NCBI RefSeq assembly: GCF_036669915.1 | Contig: NC_089325.1 | Span: 4,038,683 to 4,102,682 of the forward strand | Direction: 5' to 3' | Length of the DNA stretch: 64,000 nt | From: Pocillopora verrucosa | Taxonomy: Eukaryota; Cnidaria; Anthozoa; Scleractinia; Pocilloporidae | Part shown: positions 10,432 through 22,530 of the stretch, one piece after another | How positions within the stretch are numbered: position 1 is the first letter of the stretch | Layout of the letters: each line of letters starts with the position of its first letter | Position numbers and translations under genes: made by a program | Notes under the pieces: model-generated | What the model was told of the DNA's origin: nothing | Seen by the model: only the letters and a program-made list of their open reading frames with translations | Database searches by the model: none

Positions 10432-12459
10432 ATGAGTAGTGTGACGACACCAGGCGCGGGTAAGTTCAGTGTTGTTGGATAGTAACTTCGCCTATTATTT
10501 TCACGGACCCAAAAAATGAGGGAATCACCAAACGAGTGAAATCTTGCCCGAGCGTGAAAGAGATGACCGTCAACAGATTAATTTTTAAGTCAGGCCATTT
10601 CTCTGAGTGGAATTAACATGTTTTCATATTTTACTTGCCACCAATTTGTTCGAAAGGAAGGAAATTTGTATTTAAGTGCTAAGATGTAACTTGCTTTGGT
10701 TCCCAAAGAGTTAATTTGTTACTTCGCATTAATCAAGTATGACACGATGTAAACAGTCAACCAAAATTTCTATATAACCCTTTGCACTCTAGCATAAGTA
10801 TTTATATTCTCCCAACTTTTATCCACATTTCCTTTGGTACTGACAAGGAGAATTTGAGTGAAAATCAGCTGCTTCTTGAATTGTTGATTCTTTCCTTTAT
10901 TTTTATGACCTTTACATTTGATTAGGGTGATAATTTAAAGAGAAATAGAAGTCAGTCACTCTTACGGGTTAAGGTTTAATTCTAATTTTCTAAGCAATGC
11001 AAATTTGCCCATCGAATCTAAAAGCCGTCAAGATTGAGCAATTTTATTCAGCACAATCACACCAAAGAGATCCAGTTCACACTCATGTAAAGGAATTGTA
11101 ATACTTTGTTGTCTATATGCATTATAGAATCATCATTTGAAAGTTCCAAGGACAGCTCACGTTCTCTTCCATCCGCCTTTTTATCAACATACAACAGGGA
11201 ATATAAAGGTTCTTTTGGTCCACCAGCGCCAGATGCGAGGTAAAATTTTCCTGATGGCGGCATGCACAACACAGATCGTTTGGTTATAAATCACTTAACT
11301 AGCAGTCCATAGGCGTTTTGCACAAAACAAATTAAAGTCATAAGTGGCTTCTATTTATTCCCTCTTCAAAAGTAAACGAAAGGGAAAATGGAAATTTCTT
11401 TAAATTAACTTCTCCAGTTTCCTCTCTCTCGCCAAGTCTGACCTGGCGTAAGTAAATTAGTCTTGTTTGCATATTGTTTCGACAAATGAAAGTTACAGAA
11501 AATTCCTCTGGCTTTGATCTCTTAGTTATTAAGTTTCTGTTCTCATTTATTCTCCTCATCCATTTTAATTTTGAACCTTTTTATGAATGAAAATTCTTTT
11601 CTCACAACTTTTTAGAGTGCGAACTTCGCGTTTCTACCCTCCAGGACAACCATCAGTTGACTCCACGTATAGGACCGATTTCCTAAGTCACCAGGGAAAA
11701 CCTACAATTAAAGTGCCTTATGGGACATCCTCTGGAGACAGGAGCAATAACCCTCACCCTCATAATATGGAGCAGGTGTTCGCACATCCGATTAAAGTAA
11801 GTAAAGTAAACTGAAAGCAAATTTGATAAATTATTCCCTGTGATTGGTCTCGCAAACTTACACTGTTCCCTCGAACAGCCAGATGCAAAAACCAAAACCT
11901 ATCGCTACCAGGTCACTCTCTTTTTCCCTTGATAGAGGACGGTTGTATGGGTAAACTAAGAATTATCATGCATTCCAAATAAATCTTTGACTTGTTTATT
12001 CAAAGGAATTTTGTGTTCAGCTTGTCTCACTTCTATTCTACAGCATTAAAAAACATAAATGAATAAAAGAGATTAAAGTTTAAGATATTAAAATGACTTC
12101 GTACGTTCTCTTCAATTTCAAAGGATTATTTCGTGTGGTCCCATTACCGAAAGCTTCCCCCAGTTAATTCTAAAGGGACAGAATCCTCCACTAGCTCTGA
12201 GCTCCTTAAAAAAGTGTGCCAGGACAAGACTCGGTCGACTTATCAACAGGATTATGTCCCTCATATTCAAGGTAGGGTGAAGTTCCTTTAAAGTGTTGTG
12301 AGTACGATCAAAAGGAACCAATCGAACGTTTTTCTCTGAGCAGTGACAGACACCATTTCGCTTTACAGTTCATTTATTTGTCTATTTTTTTTTTAATTTT
12401 TAGATCTTCCCTCTACAAACAATGGCGCTGAAGGCCAAGGATTAAATCAAGAGAGATAA
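10432..12459 (+). CDS. Small N-x-PHP / Y-x-V-W motif protein 1
   Basis: Four exons, 136 residues: 10432-10459, 11618-11796, 12124-12271, 12404-12459. All phases agree, the first acceptor being the downstream AG of an AGAG pair. Residues 53-69 read NNPHPHNMEQVFAHPIK, followed after a phase-0 intron by DYFVW (70-74). A STYRTDF block (25-31) and a STYQQDYV block (about 107-114) look like degenerate TYxxDY repeats. Small, proline-rich proteins with TYxxDY-like repeats are typical of sperm and ciliary microtubule inner proteins, so an axonemal role is my inference; I cannot name a vertebrate orthologue. It is the first of three tandem relatives (next at 14113 and 18731). The start has no competitor in the exon. 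Confidence 0.75.
11057..11272 (-). other. Open minus-strand frame in an intron, unproven
   Basis: A 71-codon frame with fairly coding-like composition (MPPSGKFYLASGAGGPKEP near its start) inside the first intron of the preceding gene. No splice partners or family resemblance found; possibly a decayed exon or chance. Confidence 0.12.
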
Positions 12460-12545
12460 CACGCTGAATAGCTTTGATCGCCATGAATGAAGAAATATTC
12501 CTTTGAAAATGCAAATATTATGGTAAAAGAGAATTATGTAACTTT

Positions 12546-12551
12546 AATAAA
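12546..12551 (+). terminator. Polyadenylation signal AATAAA
   Basis: AATAAA 87 bases after the stop codon of the gene ending at 12459, in an A-rich context. A standard position for a cleavage signal. Confidence 0.6.
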
Positions 12552-13560
12552 AGAAAAAAATTGACATGCCTTTGTCCTCTCCTTCTCACTTTTGCTAAAA
12601 CTCCGTTAAGTCAAAGGAGTTTCAGTAAAACTGTGACTAACACGTCTTTCTGTAATCAGAATGCCCGACTCAACTGTGTACCGAAACAAAAGAAACACTA
12701 ACGTGCATTTGAAACGGTTCTTTTACAGGCAACACACCATACTTATATTTTGGTAAACAGTTGTATCAGACTCTTTTTTTTAACTCTTTTTCGTTTTGCC
12801 AACAAATACATCTTTTTATACACCATTAAACACGATATTGGTAGTTTTCAATGCGTTCAAGCCGGAGCCTTGACATGTTGTACCGTAGATTCCAATTGGT
12901 GATCAAAACACAAATTGCACAGGGTCATGACTCACCTTTCATGCTGAGTCGTTGTTCAAAAAGGATCATTTTCAGTAACAGCTTTGTTATGAATTACATT
13001 TGAGTATGAATCATCGTATGTTGAATTTGTTCAAGTCTTTAAACAATGACGTAAAACAGAGCTGTCAAGGACGATAATAGAGCCTTTTGTCTCTTCAGTT
13101 GAATATGAAATAAAGCAAACGAACTTACAAATATTTGTGGTTGTTTGTTTGACTGTTTTCTCTTGGGAATTTGTAAAAATGGGGTCTTACAAACTAATTA
13201 AGTGAGTGTTATTACTCTGAAAGTAAATACGGCGATATCTGATACCGCTTGATGCGCTTATAACTCAAGTTTATGTAGATAACACATAATTGCATTTTTG
13301 TATAAGGAACTGATAGTCGCACAAAAAAGATAATTCAAACATTGTGATAGCTTTGTTGATGATCTTCTGATTAACTGTTTGATTTCGTGGCAGCGAGCAC
13401 ACTCTTGAAACAATGAATAGTCATCTTTGTGGAGCTGTGCAGCCAATCACAGTTATGCAGTTATCAGGGGAATACATTCAGTTGTGGAAACCGTGGAAAC
13501 ACATCATTGCTAAACTGCAATTTTGCGCTTGAAAACATTTTCCATTTGAATCTTTCTTTC
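12552..13560. other. Intergenic spacer with upstream region of the next gene
   Basis: No coding signal. Probably contains the promoter and first, mostly non-coding exon of the next gene, which ends at 13563. Confidence 0.35.
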
Positions 13561-14112
13561 ATGGTAAGTTATGGGAAGTTGTTCGTTCTTCTTTTTCAAG
13601 AGATCTGACTTCCAAATAGTAGCCTTTATCATGGTGCGATTCTGTTGAAATTGTTTGATTTATATAACCACGTCTATTAAACAAAAGAAGAAGTAGTGTA
13701 CATTATAGTTAAGTTTCTCTAAACACTGCATTAGTACTGTTTTTCGCTTTGGAGTTTTCTGTTTATTGTTTTCATGACAGATTGAATCACTAGTGTACTT
13801 GAAACGAGGATTTCATCGCAAAAACAGTTTTTTTTCAATGCTTTGCACGCAGAGGTCACTAAAGTGGTCGAAAAGTATGCATGAGGAATCATAACATTTT
13901 ATGCAACAACTTTAGACGCCAAACGAACATCTTTTATATTTTTAATGGCAGATCCGTTTTTCTTAGTAATTAGTCAGCCAGTACAGATGAGACTAATTAA
14001 TTAAATGTTTACTGACTAATTTTTCATGTAGGAACGACGAAGATCGTCATGAGAAGTAGTTAAATTTTTGACAAACTGATTTGGGTTGGCTTGCATTCAG
14101 TTGTCAATTGCC

Positions 14113-16088
14113 ATGCCATACCAAGGCGGGAGATATCTACCTCCCATAGGTAAATAAATCTTATTATTTACTTACTTTTGTTCGTTGTTTTTGGAGATGT
14201 GTCGTAGGTAAAGATACTCGCGAAGGGTTACTTTGCAGGCAACATTTTGATCAACATGCTTTTCCAGACTGGTGCATGAAAGAAGTGCAATGAAAGCTTG
14301 ATAAATCTTTCTGTGAATCTTCAGTAACAACTACGAACATTTAAACATTTGGGTAGAGCATTTGTTTCATCTCTCTCTCCTTCTTTCTCTGTGTCTCTTA
14401 GCCCTACTTTTCTGTATCTTATCATTTTTTAGCAACTCCAATTCAGACAACATATCAGAAGGACTACGTCAGTCAGTCAGTGGAACCCCCAAAATCCTTT
14501 AAATTCAGATCTATCAGCAACTTACGTGAGTATAACCGGATACGCTTTATTTTTGAAAAAAAAAATTTTTTATGAAGTTATTTTTTTGGAAGGAATAGTG
14601 AGATATAGTTGCAAAATTCAAACAAAAAGGCTACATCAGTCGTTTGTTATAAGATCTAGCAATATTACAGCTGCACCATTAACTTTCTACGAGCTCAACG
14701 GAAACTGTCAACGTTCCTGAATTAAAATGTATTTATTTGTTTTTCAGCTCCGATTAACTATTCAAATTATCGTAATGTAAGCAAATCAACGAAGTACAGG
14801 GACGAGTACCAAGGAACTTTTGGGCCAGCAGCTCCGAGCGCCAAGTAATTTTCATAACAAATTTTATGGCATTCATCTTTATCTCTTAATCTCATTTACT
14901 TGGCTGTCGCTTTCTATTTGTCTGAAATGGCCGGTCAGTGCCTGAACCAACTGTTGTAAGATTATCAAACAAAGAATGAGTACTTGAATACTGATATGAA
15001 TGCTCTGTTTTTCTTCTTCTTCTTCTTCGTTTGTCCTTTTCTAGTCTTTTATTTATTTATTTATTTTTTGTCTGTTGCCATTTTTTTGCAACATTTGAGA
15101 GATAATTTCTTATTCTCTATTTTGGCAAAAAAAGTTGTGGTTTAAACATTCTGATTTTTTTTCTCTTCCCCAGGCCACCCCCATACGACTACCCTTCAGA
15201 GGACCCTATTGGGGTATCGACTTACAAAGCGAATTTTAGAGAGACCAACTTTCCAAGACAAGGTCCTCACCCCACTTCACCACTGCGGAAAAACAATCCA
15301 CACCCAAAAACCATGACCAATGCGTTTAATTACCCGAACAGGGTAAGTTTTTCTTTAGGGGAAACGGAGGATTTCTTTTTCTTGGGGTGGGGAGAGCGGA
15401 ATCACATGGTTTTCAGAGGGGAAGGATGGGGGGAACAGTCGTGGCCAACAGAGAGTAGAGGTGCAACTTTAGAAAATTGACTGCAAATTAACTGCCATTA
15501 AGGAGAGGGGGATAATTAGAACATTACCGAGATAATATGACCAGTTTATACTCTCTTGATATTACTAAGTTTTATGGGGGGATCAAGTAAATTTTATCCT
15601 GACCCAATCAAAATCTTCCGACCTGGCCTTCCCCCCCCCCTCCCCCTCCTCCTAAACTAATATCTATCATACGATGTAAAGAGTTATGGGCTATCAAGGC
15701 TATTTCTTTTTTCTTTGGAGGGTTAAGAAGCTAGGTATTTCATTTTTCTACATCATATATAAGCAGGGTCAATGTACGCCATATTTACCATATCTGGAGA
15801 ACGTGAGGACACCCTTTGTTCACCAGACCGGTTAGGCCTATAACAACGCTGAAACCAACTTTCGTGGCCAGCTGCAAACATGATCGGTCACTTTCAACGT
15901 ACTTTTTTAGCAGAGAGACGCCACTGACTGAATTAACCTAACTTTTTTTGTCTCCTATTCTGTCATCCCGAAATACAAAGCCCTCTTAATTGTGCCTTAA
16001 ATTAAGTTATAGTTTTAATGAATTTTTTTCTGCTTTTCAGGGTTATTGGGTATGGCCACACAGACTGCAACCAATAAAATTTCAATAA
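14113..16088 (+). CDS. Small N-x-PHP / Y-x-V-W motif protein 2
   Basis: Five coding exons, 147 residues: 14113-14149, 14433-14525, 14748-14844, 15174-15342, 16041-16088. The C-terminus carries NNPHPKTMTNAFNYPNR (116-132), then a phase-0 intron, then GYWVW (133-137). This matches protein 1 in motif spacing and intron placement. The N-terminal half has TTYQKDYV, TKYRDEYQG and STYKANF, three degenerate TYxxDY repeats, with proline-rich linkers. A leader exon ends at 13563 with an ATG as its last codon, which would splice in frame to give five extra residues (MLSIA); I prefer the internal ATG at 14113 for its better -3 purine. Role unproven; a ciliary or sperm microtubule protein is my inference. 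Confidence 0.78.
15360..15650 (+). repeat. Dispersed repeat, copy 1 of a pair
   Basis: Shares CACATGGTTTTCAG, AAAATTGACTGC AAATTAACTGC-type blocks, a TTATGGGGGGATCAAGTAAA block and CCAATCAAAATC-like sequence, in the same order, with 24260-24600. G-rich left part and C-rich right part. It lies in the last intron of the gene above. Confidence 0.55.
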
Positions 16089-16109
16089 CTCTGACTGATG
16101 ATCACAGCT

Positions 16110-16115
16110 AATAAA
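16110..16115 (+). terminator. Polyadenylation signal AATAAA
   Basis: AATAAA 22 bases after the stop codon at 16086-16088. A tight but normal spacing. Confidence 0.6.
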
Positions 16116-18730
16116 GTAACTTCAAGATGTGCTTTGAAGAGTTATGATTAGGGATGCGTCACTCCACCTTGGGTCATTTTAATTTAAGCGCCACAGAGAA
16201 TTAACGAGTAAATAAGCCTTAAAATAATCATCCGTTTTCCAGGGTTGGTAGGCAAACGCTAAAAAATAAAAGGTAAACGTGAAAGAGGAAGTTTTGCTGG
16301 TTTTCATTTGCAGCAGCTCCTCGGAGTATCATGTTACACTCCCTCCTCATCCCCCTTGGGGAGCATTTACGTGATACCCCTGAGAACAGCGATCTAGCAA
16401 ACAGCTACGAAGGAGACTGAGGCGGTAAGGAATAAAGAAGGTTGACAGGGAAACCAACAAGGGTGTAACCAGAATTTTTCCTGGGGGGAGAGGAGGTTAC
16501 AGTCACGAGTTTCCGTGCGTCTTACCGTAGTTCTGCCTTGTTTGTCAGCGAGCTTATATTCAATCGGCGAGAGAGAAAAGCCAATGGGGAATTAAGCATT
16601 GGAAAAGATTCATGCCCTTTAGATTCTTCGGATTTGTGCGTTTTCGCAAACCTGAAGTATATTACTTGTTTGCCACTGACTTAACGAAATAACGAAAGAA
16701 ATTTAAAGCAATTTTCTTTCAAGCTAACAGCCCGCGACCAAGACTCTTTTAACTAAGTTATATCAGTCTCTTATAGTCGTATATCAATGATATCTAGAGC
16801 AAGGTAATCAAGTAGAATAAACTGGCGAGAGAAAACCGTTAAAGTTAACTTAACATCTTCTTAGAGGATCGTGAGCCGAGAGAGTTATCTAGAACTATTT
16901 CACCGCTTCTAAGCCACTAAGCACAAGTGTAGTATTTACAATAAATGCCAAAAAAAAGAGTCAATACTTGTATTATGACACTTATTGTGTATTTTTCATG
17001 CGCAAGAGATTTATTTCTTCTCGATATGCTATTGATTAAGAAACAGATCCGAACAAAAAGGGAAGCTTGAAATTATGAATAACACAGAGGCGAACAAGTC
17101 ATTTTCGTTTCTAAGTTAAGGTTGTCAGAAAGGATGGTCACTATTGACACATTCTGTCCTAATTATGTATAAGTCAAACAATTAAAGAAAAGAGAATTCA
17201 GAGCTGTGCTTACTTATCTGTTGCCTAATATCAAAGTACCTGATGGTCCTATTACCCCTATGCGAATAGAATTGCTGTCAACAAAGGCAACTGGCCCTTG
17301 CGTTAGCAAGAGTACGGTTGAAAAGAAGTAATCAATTAAGTCAAATTATTGGAAAGGTAAGGAGGTTTCAAGTTTACTGACTTTTAAATGAGAGAATGGA
17401 ATATGTTCTGAAACCACTGAAGCCTCTATAACCAATATTCTACAAATTTGGATTGCATTGTCTTAGCGAAAACAATACCTTTACGTCTGGATGAAACTTT
17501 GCAATCTATAGAGCCATAAGGGAGCTTACTTTAAGGCTGGTACGGGTTCTTTGTGCAGATTAATTCTGAAAGGAATGGAATTTTTCGTCCGTCCATCGTC
17601 GGTGGTTTGGTTATTATGACCTTCAATTACCTCCTATGACCTTAGGACAAGCAGCGGCTCCATTCCAGTCTCCCAGCGGATCCATTCATCTACTTTGATC
17701 GTCATCCTCAACCATGGCCAGGATCAGGAGCTGGTACCGACCGAAGCGTGAACTGAGTCGCTTGTTACCTGATACTTCTAAGATGGCTTTCATTCAATAT
17801 ATAAACATTTTTCACTAATTCATTCCTACGCTCGACCTTGCATTAGGTTAATTAAGCCGTGTATGCTATTTGACGAAGCGTAAATGAAGAAGAAAAGGTG
17901 CCGCAAATATGTTCTAATCCTTGAATAATCTGATCAGGCATTGCATTTGATTTTAAAAGCAAATTACAGTGGCAGTAACTTTAGGTACCATGTTCAACTT
18001 TACTTCCAAGCCTGTCTTGTGAGTCTCGCGCGCACTTTTGGGCATCGTGCAATTTGATTTCAGCTGCCCGGATAAAAGAGATATTAACACCACCTTGAAT
18101 AGAGTGTTTGTGTAGGTTCGAAGCATTTTAATCTGCATGCAAATAAACCACTGGTTTCTCAAAAGACTGTTAAACAAGTAAACGAGATGCGATAAATATT
18201 GAATTATTCATTATTACCCGGTAAACAGTTACTCGCCACTTCGTTACCAACTCAAATACGAGACGTTGAATAAGTGCTACGCAAAATATCATGATTTATG
18301 GACTGGCGCTTATTAACCGATCAAGCCTTTAAGAACTGTTTTCACGGAAAGAATCCAGCGATTCAAGCTGGAATGTTAATTTCTGTGTCCAACAAAGGGT
18401 AACCAGACCGTGGTGAGAGCTAATTTACTTCTTTCACGAAAGCGTTAATCCCTCTGACAATGGCTCTTGCAGATGTCCTTATCTGTTAAACAAATACTTA
18501 GGCTCAAGTGCCAAACGCGCGGTTGAGTTTGTGTGTCTTGCATGCAAGTTTTCCTATGGTCGTGAGGCCTTGCCAAATATTCTTACGCAAGCTGACATTG
18601 ACAAAGCACGAAAAAAAAATTCATATTTTCATCTTACAAGAGGTGGTCTCAGTTCGGAAGTCGGTCTAGGTTTTTGCACAGAAACAATTTTTTGTCGGTC
18701 TTAGTGCACTCGCTACCAAACTTCAAGAGA
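16116..18730. other. Intergenic spacer, 2.6 kb
   Basis: No exon with coding character on either strand and no recognised repeat. The part before 18731 should include the promoter of the third tandem gene. Confidence 0.35.
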
Positions 18731-20637
18731 ATGAGGGATGAAATTCCTGTATCAAAGAGCAGTGGTAGAAGCATACCTTACAAAGACTGGGCAACTACAG
18801 GTTAGAGAAGCCGTTTTCTAAGTACTTCCTTATTTTTTCGGCTCTTTTAGTCACAGTTAATCATACATTTACGCGAATGTAAAATTTCTACTAATTTGTT
18901 CTTTATTCATTACAATGATCCTTGTTTGAATATTTCTGGCAGTGAAGGATGCCAAAGCGCGTCAAATTTCTGTTAGTTTACCGCCAAATTTGAAGAACTA
19001 CTTCGAGAATGCTTTGAAGAAACCTACGATGGCTAACATCTTCGGGTAAGTCTTTTTTCACGATAAAAGCCAACATCTTCTTCCAGTTCTTCCCATGAAA
19101 TCTTAAACAATAGTGCTGTACGTCCCTCATAGCAACAAAGCTTGTGTTGTACTTAGGTTCTGTCCACTGCTAAGATAGGCATCTGGTCAGAATTTTCGGT
19201 TACAATGAGTATTTAAAGGAATCTTTGACGTTCTTCGCCACAAAAAAGAAGACTTTCCGTTCTCTATCAGTTTTCTTTTTATGTCGATATTATATTTATC
19301 CTTAATTTCCAGTTTTCAACAAGAGGTACCCCAACGAAGTTTTAGGTCATGGTATAGAAAGACGCGATAGCACGGAAAAGAAAAGCTGGCGTTGCAAAGT
19401 AGAAAAGGAAGGAAAATACCTCTTAGAGGCAAAAGTAATTAATTTCCATCATTATTTCAAGTAAAACAAAAAAAAACCAAAAAACTGTGAAGTAGAATGG
19501 TCATAGGAAAAGGATTTTAAATTGGGATAAAAAATCGAGCGCTGAAAGATCCATTGTTTTTCGTTTTTCTTGGAAACAGCTCATGATTCTGAAAATCAAA
19601 CTCAAACGGAATATTTCGATGGAGACGTAAAGAATTCTCTAATACTCCCTTTCCCTTCAAAGTTTCGTAAAAGCTTACATAATACATCAATCTTACATTA
19701 ATTATGTTTTCTAACTGAACAGCGGAGATCCCGCTGAAGCCCATGCGCGCCGGAAGTCTCAGAACGCGGGAATGGAAAGGAGGACTATTTTAAGTCACGT
19801 GAACAGAAACAAACCTCATCCAAGGATATTCTTTCCGTTTCAAACTGGTGATAGGGTAAGAAACAAACAAATAATTAAAGATAAATATTTTTATACTTTG
19901 ATTTAATAAGCGACCATGGCAACCGAACTGTAAAGCCCTAAGAAGAGAGTAGGGGTGGGGTAGTTAAGGAAACATTCTGTTATTAATTTGGTCCTATTGG
20001 CTAGGTTCCGCTAAACAGGGTATGCCGGGTATCCAGGGTCTTTCATCTTATGCAGGGTGTAAAAATGTTTCTAGTTAGGGTCTTGAACTGGGTGTCTTTC
20101 TGTGGAACGGCAGCATCGTGTGTGAACAAGAGCTCATTGTTCATGGTGTAAACCGACGTGTGCTTAAAGGGAGTCTAAATGTATGTGAGCGTCATGGTTG
20201 TTCTTGTTCCCTTCAGCTTCAAACATACATGGTTTGGATACCAGAAGACCAAACTTCCAGTTGTTCTCTCCCACCCGTCCCTCAGAGACGTATTGACCGC
20301 ACCCCTCCCTCAAGAAAATACAATTCAAGAATGAAGGGAAACTTTGGTCAATTCATCGGACTCAACCAGACCACTTATCAAGAAGAAATTTCACAGACAC
20401 CTTTTCGGCATAGACCTGGTAAGGAATTGTTTTCAAAACGATCAGTCTTTGTTTCCAAATTAATATAAGACATAAGATCATAAATAATTTGCTCAAAATA
20501 AGCCACATCATTAAAATGACGTTTACCGTTCTATGCCTAAATTGACTTTGTCTTTCTTTTTTGTAGTCAATATGGTGGATCACTTCCCCTCAAGCAACAG
20601 TAACAAAACCACTTTACATCGTTTGAAAGTCTGGTAA
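18731..20637 (+). CDS. Small N-x-PHP / Y-x-V-W motif protein 3
   Basis: Five exons, 192 residues: 18731-18800, 18943-19045, 19723-19855, 20217-20418, 20567-20637. All phases agree; the stop is TAA at 20635-20637. Residues 87-102 read NKPHPRIFFPFQTGDR, followed after a phase-0 intron by LQTYMVW (103-109). This is the same motif order and intron phase as in the two genes upstream, though the spacing to the tyrosine is longer. A TTYQEEIS block follows later in exon 4. The N-terminal region (DEIPVSKSSGRSIPYKDW) is not shared. More diverged than proteins 1 and 2. Function unknown; an axonemal role is inferred only from motif style. Confidence 0.72.
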
Positions 20638-20839
20638 TATCGTTAATCCGACAGATCAGAGGTCGCCTGGGTATGAAAGTTACGAAGACAACAATGAGAC
20701 AGAGAAACTTTTAAAACATTGCTGGGGATCGATATCGGTTCAGCAAAATGGCGAACTTTCGACTTATTTTTTTCTGTGTACTTGGAATACTTTTTTCTGC
20801 GGTTATTTGTAACAATACGAAATTTGTACATTTTCTTTG

Positions 20840-21114
20840 AGTGATTTTCAGTTGATTGCCGTGAAACCAAAACTAGTGCTAAAGTAAAAAAGAGAAACAG
20901 CCAATCAGGGCACAGAAAAATACCACAAGGAGCCAATGAGAACTCAATGTAAAAGCAAGCAAACTGTCTAAAGCTAGGTAGACCGCGATTGACCAAGTCG
21001 GATTGGTTTTAGAGGATGGCGCGAGTCTCCTGGACCAATACCAGAGCTAAGAAAAGGAAAAAAAAACAATAAAATTCCGGATTACTTTCTATACTCAATT
21101 GTTAAGTGCTTTAC
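20840..21114. mobile_element. CCAAT-rich MITE family, copy 1
   Basis: About 275 bases, homologous by eye to 22246-22530. Shared internal landmarks are GAGCCAATGAGAACTCAA, AAGCAAGCAAAC, GACCAAGTCGGATTGGTTTT and ATTCCGG ATTACTTTC near the end. The right end (ACTCAATTGTTAAGTGCTTT) is a poor inverse of the left end. Non-coding, non-autonomous. Confidence 0.6.
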
Positions 21115-21704
21115 CGAAACTTCCAAATTGGAAAACGGAAAACTGATCCCCTAAAGTGCATGGAACATCTTTTCAGGGGGTATTTGTGCGTCTCTCCCGA
21201 AGTTTACTGTGAATAGATGTGTTCTCCAAATGGAAGAAATGCAAAAAATTGCATGGGACCAAAGTTTATGTTCCTACAATGGAGTTGTATATTAGATTTA
21301 GCAGTCTCATTGAAATAGACCGTTCACTGTATGGCACATGCGTTATGCCTTCAGTCCGCAAAGTTTTAATGGCAGGACTATTTAAAACAATTGGAACAGA
21401 AAAAAAAACAGAGAAAGGTTAAATATTTCTAAAAGTAATTGTAAGTGCCAAATCGGTTACCCTCTCAGAGTAAAACCTAGAGTTTTTCAAGTAGGTATTT
21501 TAAAAAGAAATCCGCAGCAGGTAACCAATTTATCAGAACCCTCTCACTGTATTAACTGAAGAATCATAGGCAGCATGAAAACTTCAGTTTAAATTACCTG
21601 AACAAGATTAATCGGACCCATCAAACTTTTGTAATAGATAATTTCCTAGATTTACAGATATCTGTCTGAAGTGGGAGGGGATCGACTTAGTAATTCTGAA
21701 CTAT
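21115..21704. other. Intergenic, nothing recognised
   Basis: AT-rich spacer between a MITE copy and a degenerate repeat tract. The 67-codon frame near 21219 has no coding character. Confidence 0.3.
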
Positions 21705-21925
21705 ACGAAATCCGACTGTATCGTCCGGAACAATATGGAACCATCTAAAACTGGACATGAACGTCCGAAATCGGACGGGACCGTCGAAAATTAGATAGAA
21801 TCCTTCGAAAGGGCTTAACGTTCCGAAATCAGACAGTGGATCGTTCGAAATCGATCGGAATCGTACATAATTGTAGTAAGTCGGACGTAGCTGCGCAAAT
21901 TTGGACGTATCTGTGTGTTTTAGGA
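21705..21925. repeat. Degenerate tandem repeat, about 20-22 base unit
   Basis: Roughly nine or ten diverged units with consensus near CCGAAATCGGACGGGATCGT. Clear examples are CGAAATCCGACTGTATCGT, CCGAAATCGGACGGGACCGT, CCGAAATCAGACAGTGGATC and CGAAATCGATCGGAATCGTA. CpG content is unusually high for this window. Confidence 0.55.
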
Positions 21926-22245
21926 TGGACTTTAGTTAGACTGGACGCAGGAATTTGAGCGAAAGAGACTATCTTTAAATTTCAGGTGTACACAAACACT
22001 CTAACAAATACATATCAATCGGTAAACTTTTATTACCCTTTCAATTTTCTTTACCAATATCTTTCAAATATACACTTATACATTCAGTTAAATTCCACTA
22101 ACATTCTATCTCAAATGCTGCCATCTGATCGAATAAGCTGCACGCTATCTATTTCGCGATAGTTACAAAGCGTGAGATTGTAAATAAAGTAAAATGAAAT
22201 CTCAAGCCTGTCTTTTCTCTGAGTTTTGAACGAATAGTAGCTTTA

Positions 22246-22530
22246 GAGCTCTTTTTGATTAAGTGTCATAAAACCGAAACCGAGGTAATTACATCGGCCA
22301 ATCAGAAGAAGGGAACATTTTCTGGAGAGCCAATGAGAACTCAAGGTAAAAACAAGCAAACCGCCCAAAGCGCGGGAAACGCGGCCGACCAACTCGTGAT
22401 TGGTGTTAGTTTGGCATTTGATTGGTTGAAAGAGTGGCGCGAGTTTTCTGGACCAATCACATTGTGAAATAAAGTAAAACCAATGCAATTCCGGGTTACT
22501 TTCGACACTCAATCGAAAATTGCTTTACTC
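22246..22530. mobile_element. CCAAT-rich MITE family, best-preserved copy
   Basis: About 285 bases. The left end TTTTTGATTAAGTGTC and the inverted right end TTTTCGATTGAGTGTC match at 14 of 16 bases, giving terminal inverted repeats. The interior has four or five CCAAT/ATTGG boxes (GGCCAATCAGAAG, GAGCCAATGAGAAC, GTGATTGGTG, TTGATTGGTTG, GACCAATCAC) and a GCGCGGGAAACGCGG core. Related copies: 20840-21114, 42656-42903, 46467-46731, 50330-50446. Confidence 0.7.

Noticed and set aside
20118..20468. A 116-codon plus-strand ORF read as one continuous protein
   Set aside because: Only 20217-20418 is exon, with acceptor CTTCAG and donor GTAAGG. The upstream and downstream parts of the frame are intronic.
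20643..20996. A 117-codon minus-strand ORF
   Set aside because: It overlaps the CCAAT-rich MITE copy and has low-complexity composition; no family resemblance.
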